The position numbers were made by a program, and so were the translations under genes. The notes under the pieces are model-generated. The model made no database searches and had not been told where the DNA came from. It saw only the letters and a list, made by a program, of their open reading frames with translations. A stretch of 11,929 bases of DNA. Source: SIAJ01 sp036266155. Its GTDB lineage: Bacteria > Planctomycetota > Planctomycetia > Gemmatales > Gemmataceae. Location: assembly GCA_036266155.1 (NCBI GenBank), contig DATANR010000098.1:1-11929 (forward strand). Direction: 5' to 3'. Every line of letters begins with the position of its first letter. The stretch's first letter is position 1. This document shows positions 6,735-11,929 of the stretch, piece after piece.

Positions 6735-7967
6735 TTATTTTGCTGCTGCCTCCGCCCGCGCTTCGACGTCCTTCATCGAAAGCCGGAACTCGAAGTTCAG
6801 CGACTTCGGATCCGGATACCACAACGATCCCTGGTGCAGCACCAGTTGACAGACCGTCTTGCGGTTGGCGGCGCCTTGCCAATATTCGAGGCACGCGTTC
6901 CACATGGCCGCCGGGTCGGCCTTGGTGTCGCTCGCCATCTGCATCTGCCAGCGGACCACAGCTAAATCCTTGATCATCGTCTGCACGCTCGCCTGCCACA
7001 TCTCCGGCTTCATGTCGCCGGCGCCGACGACCGTTTGCGCTTGCGCGAAGAATGCGTACGGATGGCCGGAGCAGATGACGGCTGTCTTTTTGCCCTTGAG
7101 AATCTCGACGTGCTTGGCCGGCGTCTTGCCCGTTTGGAGTTTGGCGTCCGGCCAGACCTCGTTGAACGAATCGCGGGCCGGCGTGCCATAGACGACGATC
7201 GGAATCGTAAAGCCGCTGACGACCGTCGACGTGCTGTCGAGCAACAGCTCCGTTTGTGCCCGTTGATAATCGTGGAACTGCTCGATCGGCAACAGATGCA
7301 CGGCGTCCGGCGTCTTCGCGAGCTTTGGTCCCGAGTAGTAGATGGTCCCCTCGTCGTCAGGAGCGGCGATCGGGCAGCCGTCCATCACGGTGGAAAAGAG
7401 CCAGGCCTCTTCGTCGGTCGCCATGCCGTTCGCCTTCATTAGTTCGATGAGGCGCACGGGCACCGGGTCGTCGAGATAATCGCGCATCGCGTCGAGCAAG
7501 CGCATCGGCGGGTAATGGAAGAAGTTCACCGCCTTCTGATTCAGCATCGCCATGCCGAGCGGCAGGAAGAAGCGCCAGTTGCCGCGATCGAGCGGGTCCC
7601 ACACACGCGGCTTCAGTGATGGCTGCGCTTGTTTCAGCCAGTCGGGCCAGGCCTTTTGCGATGTCTTGCCGCTGGCCTTGATCTTGTCGATGACCGCCAA
7701 CGCTTCAGTTCCGTGTTTGAGGAATCGCGGCAGGTGCGTGACATAGCCCTTCAATTCGTCCGGGCCGTTCAAGTCGAGGAAGAAATTCAATCCGTCAACA
7801 TTTACGGTCGCAGCCGCTTGGGCGGCGAAGCCGTCGCGAGCGATCATCTGATCGAACCAATGCAGGATCGTCGCCGCGAGCGCTTCGGAGGAGCCGGGGG
7901 CGTTTGGGTAGGAGAAGAGCTGCTTTAGCGTGGTCGAGGAGCCGAGGTCAATGCGAAAGGACGACAT
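6735..7967 (-). CDS. Cytoplasmic protein of unknown function (410 aa)
   Basis: The protein is not recognised. It has no signal peptide and no clear membrane segment. It is rich in tryptophan and aromatic residues (WFDQMIARDGF 37-47, NWRFFLPLGM 130-139, NFFHYPPMRLLDAMRDYL 148-165, ALVICSGHPYAFF-like region 296-306). The C-terminal part (about 320-368) looks mostly helical and ends in a short charged, alanine-rich tail. The run DGCPIAAPDDEG (196-207) and the SGHPYAFF block (300-307) are the most likely conserved sites, but I cannot link them to a family. Start choice: the frame runs open to a TTG at 8045; the ATG at 7967 is preferred, with GGAG about 10 bases upstream. It is transcribed divergently from the mannonate dehydratase gene and converges on the DUF3472 gene. 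Good codon use and length make it a real gene. Confidence 0.75.
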   Translation of the reverse strand: MSSFRIDLGSSTTLKQLFSYPNAPGSSEALAATILHWFDQMIARDGFAAQAAATVNVDGLNFFLDLNGPDELKGYVTHLPRFLKHGTEALAVIDKIKASGKTSQKAWPDWLKQAQPSLKPRVWDPLDRGNWRFFLPLGMAMLNQKAVNFFHYPPMRLLDAMRDYLDDPVPVRLIELMKANGMATDEEAWLFSTVMDGCPIAAPDDEGTIYYSGPKLAKTPDAVHLLPIEQFHDYQRAQTELLLDSTSTVVSGFTIPIVVYGTPARDSFNEVWPDAKLQTGKTPAKHVEILKGKKTAVICSGHPYAFFAQAQTVVGAGDMKPEMWQASVQTMIKDLAVVRWQMQMASDTKADPAAMWNACLEYWQGAANRKTVCQLVLHQGSLWYPDPKSLNFEFRLSMKDVEARAEAAAK

Positions 7968-8120
7968 GGCTGTGGAACTCCGGGAGAGCGTGCCCAGGAT
8001 GGACGAGAGGCCGGCATTATCGGGGCGGCTAGCGACGAAAGCCAACGAGAAATGGAATAAAGCAATCGAATTTGCCGGCTAATACGATGAGCCAAGTCGT
8101 CGCCACGAAGGAATCTCGCC
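7968..8120. promoter_or_regulatory. Divergent promoter region, unknown protein / mannonate dehydratase
   Basis: The 153 bases between the ATG at 7967 (minus) and the ATG at 8121 (plus) must carry the promoters of both genes. AAGGA at 8108-8112, 8 bases before the plus ATG, is the ribosome site for the dehydratase. The stretch around 8048-8090 is more AT-rich than its surroundings and is the likeliest promoter core. I could not assign -35/-10 boxes or an operator with confidence. Confidence 0.4.
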
Positions 8121-9104
8121 ATGCGTCTAGCGACTGTGCTCACGCCGATGTCCGACGAGAATCTGCAATTGGCGGCCCAGTGCGGCGTCACCGACGTCGT
8201 CCATCGCTATCCGGGTGAAGACATCGCCGTGCTGCACGCGGCGCAGAAGCGGATCGCGTCCTTCGGCATGCAGTTGAGCGTTGTCGAGGGTTATCTGCCG
8301 ATCGAGAACATCAAACTCGGCTGTGACGATGGTCAGGAGATCGCGGCTCTCAAGACCCTGATCCGGCAGATGGCCGAGCTTGATATTCGCTTGCTCTGCT
8401 ACAACTTCATGGCCGGGACCGACTGGCTGCGCACGCGGCTTGACGCCCCAGAGCGCGGCGGCGCCAAGGTGACAGCCTTCGACCTCGCCGAGGTCGAGAA
8501 CGCGGTCCGGCTCGGCTATCGGCCGCCGAATGCTCAGTTCGATGAACTCGCACGCAAACTGACGCCGGCCAAGTTGTGGGAGCAACTCGAGCGCATGTTG
8601 GCGGAGTTGCTCCCGGTCGCCGAAGCTTGCGGCGTCACGCTGGCCATGCATCCCGACGACCCGCCGCTGCCGGAGTTGCTCGGCAAGCCGCGGATCATGC
8701 ACATTGTCGAGGACTTCGAGCGACTGATGAAGCTCGCCCCGAGTCCCGCCAACGCGATCTGCTTCTGTCAGGGCACGTTCGCGGCAATGGGCGTCGACAT
8801 TCCGGCGACGATTCGCCGGCTTGGTCCGCACATCAAGTACGTGCATTTTCGCGATGTCCGCGGCACCGCGCCGTTGTTCGCCGAGACATTCCACGACAAC
8901 GGGCCGACCGACATGGCGGCCGCGATGCGGGCTTACCGCGAGATCGGCTTCGACGGGCCGATGCGGCCGGACCATGTGCCGCAGATGGTCGGCGAAGACG
9001 ATGGCGAGCCCGGCTATACGATGCTTGGCCGGCTGTTTGCGTATGGCTACATTCGCGGCTTGATGCAGGCGACCGAACGTCAAAAAGCAGAGATTGCCAA
9101 CTAA
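8121..9104 (+). CDS. uxuA: Mannonate dehydratase
   Basis: This TIM-barrel enzyme (EC 4.2.1.8) dehydrates D-mannonate to 2-keto-3-deoxy-D-gluconate, a step in hexuronate (glucuronate) breakdown in the cytoplasm. The family signature blocks are all present: AMHPDDPPLP (175-184), NAICFCQGTF (211-220), IKYVHFRDVRG (238-248), ETFHDNGPTDM (255-265) and MRPDHVPQM (281-289). The residues expected to hold the divalent metal are H177, C216, H242 and D284, judged by alignment to known UxuA motifs from memory. At 327 residues it is shorter than the E. coli enzyme (about 394) but like other compact forms. The start is supported by AAGGA 8 bases upstream. No uronate isomerase, mannonate reductase or KDG kinase lies in the window, so the pathway partners must be elsewhere. 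A related sugar acid as substrate cannot be excluded. Confidence 0.9.
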   Translation: MRLATVLTPMSDENLQLAAQCGVTDVVHRYPGEDIAVLHAAQKRIASFGMQLSVVEGYLPIENIKLGCDDGQEIAALKTLIRQMAELDIRLLCYNFMAGTDWLRTRLDAPERGGAKVTAFDLAEVENAVRLGYRPPNAQFDELARKLTPAKLWEQLERMLAELLPVAEACGVTLAMHPDDPPLPELLGKPRIMHIVEDFERLMKLAPSPANAICFCQGTFAAMGVDIPATIRRLGPHIKYVHFRDVRGTAPLFAETFHDNGPTDMAAAMRAYREIGFDGPMRPDHVPQMVGEDDGEPGYTMLGRLFAYGYIRGLMQATERQKAEIAN

Positions 9105-9141
9105 GATTGCCAAACACATAATGGGGGTTGGCAATCTCTGC
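9087..9141. repeat. Nested inverted repeat spanning the uxuA stop codon
   Basis: Arm 9087-9100 (GCAGAGATTGCCAA) is a perfect reverse complement of 9128-9141, with a 27-base loop that holds the TAA stop (9102-9104). The 10-base core AGATTGCCAA is repeated at 9104-9113 and can pair instead with 9128-9137, giving a shorter-loop (14-base) hairpin lying wholly after the stop. The two structures exclude each other. The element may act as a terminator or as a 3' end stabiliser of the dehydratase mRNA. There is no T-run after the stem, so a classic intrinsic terminator is not shown. Confidence 0.65.
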
Positions 9142-9449
9142 CTGTGGAAAACGCTTCTAGATTGTTGCTGGGAAAGAAGTTGCAGCCGTCTTCCAATGCG
9201 CAAAATTCTAGCGCATAGAAGCCCTAAAAATGCTCCTTCAAAGGTCGTCGGTCTGACGATTGGCAAGTTGTTGCAATTTGCATGCGTAGCTGGATTCGTG
9301 AGAATTCAGTTCTTCGGCTAACCAACACCTGAATTCTCACGAATTTAGCTACGACGCCATTGATACCCTTGGCCTCTCCGTGGTCGAATATCCTTGCTTC
9401 ACCCGATTGTCTCCGGTAGTTTGCTAGTACCTACCTGCGCGAGGTCGCC
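9105..9449. other. Gene-free 345-base spacer with several inverted repeats
   Basis: There is no convincing coding sequence here: the short plus-strand open frame through 9094-9321 lacks a ribosome site and overlaps hairpins. Base composition is clearly more AT-rich than the flanking genes. It holds the uxuA-end hairpin (to 9141), a small palindrome with arms 9196-9201 and 9211-9216 (ATGCGC/GCGCAT), and the 25-base stem at 9285-9353. The last part, about 9355-9449, must carry the leader of the next gene. No tRNA or known riboswitch was recognised. Confidence 0.5.
9285..9353 (+). repeat. 25-base inverted repeat upstream of the PSD1/cytochrome gene
   Basis: Arm 9285-9309 pairs with arm 9329-9353 over 25 positions, with a 19-base loop (9310-9328). 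Only two positions differ from perfect complementarity (GG at 9292-9293 against TT in the other arm). Both would be G-U pairs in plus-strand RNA, so the stem would be unbroken in a plus-strand transcript but broken in a minus one. The stem contains GAATTC in each arm. It ends 96 bases before the ATG at 9450. Possible roles are a leader structure, a transcription barrier after uxuA, or a dispersed palindromic repeat. Similar 'TAGCTGGATTCG' sequences seem familiar from planctomycete genomes, but I cannot confirm this. Confidence 0.72.
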
Positions 9450-11750
9450 ATGACCTGCCTGCCCCGGGCTGTTCTTCCGGGCCTGATTTTTGCATCGACC
9501 GCGTTTGCTCAAGCCCCGCCCGCAACCGCGGATTCCACGTTCTTCGAGCAGAAGATTCGTCCTCTTCTGGTCGAGCAGTGCTACTCTTGCCACTCCGCAT
9601 CCGCCAAGAAGGTCAAGGGCGGCCTGCTGCTCGATTCACGCGAAGCCATCCTCAAGGGCGGCGACACCGGCCCGGCCGCGGTGGCTGGCGAACCCGACAA
9701 AAGCTTGTTGCTCAAGGCGGTGCGCTACAAAGACACCGACTTGCAGATGCCGCCCAAGAGCAAGCTGTCGGATCGCGATGTCGCGAACCTCGAACAATGG
9801 ATCCGCGGCGGCATGGCGTTCCCATCCGCGAGCGTGACGCAGAAGACGACGCGCAAGATCGACATCGAAGCCGGCCGCAAGTTCTGGTCCTTCCAACCAC
9901 TCAAGCGAGCGGAGCCCGAAGCGGGAGCGAGGGCGACGTCTCGCGTCGACGCGTTTGTTCAAGCAGAATTCAGCAAACGTCAGATTCAACCCGCCTCCCC
10001 GGCATCACGAGCCGCCTTACTCCGTCGCGCCAAGTTCGACCTTCTCGGCCTCCCGCCGACGCCGGAAGAAGTCGACGCCTTCGTCAACGATCCAAGCCCG
10101 ACGGCGTTCGCGACCCGCGTCGACAAATGGCTGGCGAGCCCGCAGTATGGCGAACGCTGGGCGCGCATGTGGCTCGACCTCGCGCGCTATTGCGATATCA
10201 GCGAGCAATGGTCCGAGAGCAAGGGTCAACCGCATCACTATCGCGACTGGGTCATTCGGGCGTTCAACGCGGACATGCCCTATCCGCGCTTCCTGCGGTT
10301 GCAACTCGCCGCCGACCAGATTTCGGACGCTCGAACGGAAGACCTCGCCGCCCTTGGGTTCATCGGCCTCAGCCCGACCTACTGGAAAGAACTGCAACTG
10401 CCGACCGAGATCATCAAGACGATCGTCTCCGATGAGTACGAAGAGCGTATCCACACGCTGTCGAGCACATTTTTGGGCCTGAACATTGCGTGTGCCCGTT
10501 GCCACGATCACAAGTTTGATCCAATCACCAACGAGGATTACTACGCCCTGGCCGGCATTTTCGCCAGCACCAAGCTGTCTGATCAATCGCTGATGAATGG
10601 CGTCAGCGGCGAGAAGGTCGCTCAGGCCCGCGAGGAGGTCGTCAAGCTCGAAGGCGAGATCAAGAAGCTCAACGGCAAAAAGGAGAAGGACGCGACGGCG
10701 AAGATCGACGACATGCAGAAGCAAGTCGCGAAACTGAAGGAGACGCCGGGCTTCAATTCGCAACTCACGCCGGGCGTCCGCGACGCGAGCCTGCAGGTCG
10801 TGAACGCGATCGGCACGCACGGCAGCCGGGTGATCTATGACGAAAAGCCGCACGACATCGCCATCGAAATCCGCGGCAACCCGAACAAGCCCGGCCCGTT
10901 GGTGCCGCGTCGGTTCGTGACGGTGTTGAGTCGCGGCACGCCGGCGCCGTTCTCACACGGCAGCGGTCGGCTCGATCTGGCGAACGCGCTCGTCAGCGAT
11001 GCGGAGCCGCTCCTGGCCCGCGTGATCGTCAATCGCGTCTGGAAGCAGCACTTCGGCGTCGGCATCGTCGAGACGCCGAGCGACTTTGGCATGCAGGGCG
11101 ATCGGCCGTCGCATCCCGACTTGCTCGACGATCTTGCTGCCCGCTTCGCCGCAAGCGGGTGGTCGATCAAATGGCTGCACCGCGAGATCATGCTGTCGGC
11201 CACCTATCAGCAAGCGAGCGGCACGCCGCCGGCCGCCGATGCGGGCTATCGCTACTATTCGCGCGTCCCGCGGCGTCGGCTCGACGTCGAAGCCTGGCGC
11301 GACGCGCTGATGTTCGTGACCGGCACCTTGAACATGGAAGCGGGCGGCCCGGCGACCGAATTGAACCTGCCCGCCAACCATCGCCGCACGATTTACGGCG
11401 TCGTCCGCCGCCGCGAGTTAACCGACATCTTGCGTCTGTACGACTTCCCCGATCCGGTCACGCACAGCCCGAACCGCACGCCGACGATCACGCCGTTGCA
11501 GCAATTGTTTACGCTGAACAGCCCCCTCATGGTCGAGCAATCGACGGCCCTCGTGAATCGGTTGCAGAAGGAAGCGGGGGCCGATCCCGACAAGCGCATT
11601 GAGCGTGCCTATCGGTTGCTGTTCGGGCGCTCGCCGACGGCGAAGGAACGCGAATTGGGGCTGGCATTCGTGAAGCCGAACAACGCGGATGTTTGGCAGG
11701 AATACGCGCAGGTGTTGTTGGGGAGTAATGAGTTTCAGTTTGTGGATTGA
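9450..11750 (+). CDS. PSD1 and planctomycete cytochrome C domain protein (PSCyt1-DUF1549-DUF1553)
   Basis: The 766-residue exported protein has a Sec signal ending AFA-QA (residue 20). The planctomycete cytochrome C domain follows at about 30-125, with heme motif CYSCH (C44, C47, H48) and a likely axial Met in DLQMPP (M100). The DUF1549 domain lies at about 165-375, with LLRRAKFDLLGLPPTPEEVDAF (190-211), YGERWARMWLDLARY (233-247) and a second CxxCH, CARCHDHKFDPI (C348, C351, H352). A charged lysine/glutamate-rich coiled coil spans about 388-433. The DUF1553/PSD1 domain runs from about 500 to the end (ARVIVNRVWKQHFGVGIVETPSDFG 523-547; LTLNSPLMVEQ-type block 688-697). The family is abundant in Planctomycetes, usually beside DUF1501 or sulfatase genes; its biochemical role is not settled. 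It is compact for the family (often 800-1100 residues) and lacks an inserted LamG or carbohydrate-binding domain. GAGG (9441-9444) lies 5 bases before the ATG. Confidence 0.93.
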   Translation: MTCLPRAVLPGLIFASTAFAQAPPATADSTFFEQKIRPLLVEQCYSCHSASAKKVKGGLLLDSREAILKGGDTGPAAVAGEPDKSLLLKAVRYKDTDLQMPPKSKLSDRDVANLEQWIRGGMAFPSASVTQKTTRKIDIEAGRKFWSFQPLKRAEPEAGARATSRVDAFVQAEFSKRQIQPASPASRAALLRRAKFDLLGLPPTPEEVDAFVNDPSPTAFATRVDKWLASPQYGERWARMWLDLARYCDISEQWSESKGQPHHYRDWVIRAFNADMPYPRFLRLQLAADQISDARTEDLAALGFIGLSPTYWKELQLPTEIIKTIVSDEYEERIHTLSSTFLGLNIACARCHDHKFDPITNEDYYALAGIFASTKLSDQSLMNGVSGEKVAQAREEVVKLEGEIKKLNGKKEKDATAKIDDMQKQVAKLKETPGFNSQLTPGVRDASLQVVNAIGTHGSRVIYDEKPHDIAIEIRGNPNKPGPLVPRRFVTVLSRGTPAPFSHGSGRLDLANALVSDAEPLLARVIVNRVWKQHFGVGIVETPSDFGMQGDRPSHPDLLDDLAARFAASGWSIKWLHREIMLSATYQQASGTPPAADAGYRYYSRVPRRRLDVEAWRDALMFVTGTLNMEAGGPATELNLPANHRRTIYGVVRRRELTDILRLYDFPDPVTHSPNRTPTITPLQQLFTLNSPLMVEQSTALVNRLQKEAGADPDKRIERAYRLLFGRSPTAKERELGLAFVKPNNADVWQEYAQVLLGSNEFQFVD

Positions 11751-11929
11751 ACGCGTGAGATTTAGGGCACCCGATTTTCCTGGTATTTACCCCGAAGGGC
11801 AACGCCGTGAAGGATTTCACGCCCGAGTTTACCCGGTTTTGCCCCGAAGGGGCCGGGCAGGATAGCCCAGGGCAACGCCCTGGGAATCGGGATCGAATTA
11901 ACTCGCTGGGCATCCTGAAAGGATGCGGC
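11751..11929. repeat. Run of short hairpins and a repeated decamer at right edge
   Basis: No gene is seen after the PSD1 stop. Four perfect small palindromes follow each other: arms 11806-11811/11816-11821 (CGTGAA/TTCACG), 11841-11845/11849-11853 (GCCCC/GGGGC), 11866-11873/11877-11884 (CCCAGGGC/GCCCTGGG, loop AAC) and 11910-11915/11921-11926 (GCATCC/GGATGC). The decamer GGGCAACGCC occurs twice (11797-11806 and 11870-11879). This 'CCCCGAAGGGGC...CCCAGGGCAACGCCCTGGG' style of cassette is a dispersed intergenic repeat that I recall from many planctomycete genomes. The antisense frame through it (stretch GRCPGLSCPAPSG) is a common false gene call. It may serve as a terminator region for the PSD1 gene. 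Confidence 0.68.

Noticed and set aside
7968..8045. Extension of the unknown 410-residue protein to a TTG at 8045
   Set aside because: It would use a rare start codon with no clear ribosome site and take up most of the divergent promoter region; the ATG at 7967 is simpler.
8127..9266. Long antisense open frame (379 codons) opposite uxuA
   Set aside because: It is a mirror of the GC-rich codon pattern of uxuA; the translation is arginine/histidine-rich with no domain, while the plus strand shows clear mannonate dehydratase motifs.
9094..9321. Small plus-strand open frame (75 codons) in the spacer after uxuA
   Set aside because: No ribosome site, overlap with the uxuA end and with two hairpins, and no recognisable protein features.
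11527..11913. Minus-strand 128-codon open frame at the right edge
   Set aside because: It runs through the hairpin repeat array and antisense into the PSD1 gene; the GRCPGLSCPAPSG-type translation is a familiar artefact of planctomycete repeats.
1..11929. CRISPR array, transposase, integrase, tRNA, rRNA or defence system
   Set aside because: No regularly spaced direct repeats, no transposase or recombinase motifs, no tRNA-like fold and no known defence domains were seen on either strand; the small tail-domain protein at 98-448 lacks the nuclease domain of its larger relatives.

Overview
The window looks like a chromosomal stretch of a planctomycete, most likely of the Pirellulales/Gemmatales type. 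The strongest sign is the large gene at 9450-11750. It joins a planctomycete cytochrome C domain (CxxCH), a DUF1549 domain with a second CxxCH, and a DUF1553/PSD1 domain, an architecture found mainly in Planctomycetes and related PVC bacteria. Other signs are GC-rich coding sequence, many exported proteins of unknown role, a small protein with the typical planctomycete 'PPEERLDGLT..QIREYL' tail motif, and intergenic hairpin cassettes of the kind scattered through these genomes.

Layout. 1-97: short hairpins. 98-990 (minus strand): two coupled small genes with a 4-base stop/start overlap, a Tat-exported protein of unknown function followed by a small helical tail-domain protein. 991-1224: divergent intergenic region. 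1225-6632 (plus strand): a tight four-gene operon coding for a secreted Kelch protein (probably two propellers), a secreted Asp-box (BNR/Ycf48-like) propeller, a Tat-exported lactonase-type seven-bladed propeller, and a secreted DUF3472 protein. 6649-6721: a long hairpin between convergent genes. 6735-7967 (minus): a 410-residue cytoplasmic protein not recognised. 7968-8120: divergent promoter region. 8121-9104 (plus): a mannonate dehydratase (UxuA family). 9105-9449: a gene-free stretch with two sizeable inverted repeats. 9450-11750 (plus): the PSD1/cytochrome protein. 11751-11929: a run of small hairpins to the window end.

How the genes may work together. Planctomycetes degrade complex polysaccharides and sugar acids. 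Mannonate dehydratase makes 2-keto-3-deoxygluconate from mannonate, a hexuronate breakdown step. The lactonase family acts on sugar-acid lactones, and Kelch, DUF3472 and PSD1/cytochrome proteins are often seen around carbohydrate use in this phylum. A role of this neighbourhood in sugar-acid or glycan metabolism is therefore reasonable but unproven; only the dehydratase has a firm enzymatic assignment. No mobile element, CRISPR array, tRNA or rRNA was recognised. I see no clear new defence or genetic system. The least ordinary items are the operon of three adjacent propeller proteins, the intergenic hairpins, and the unknown 410-residue and 181-residue proteins.
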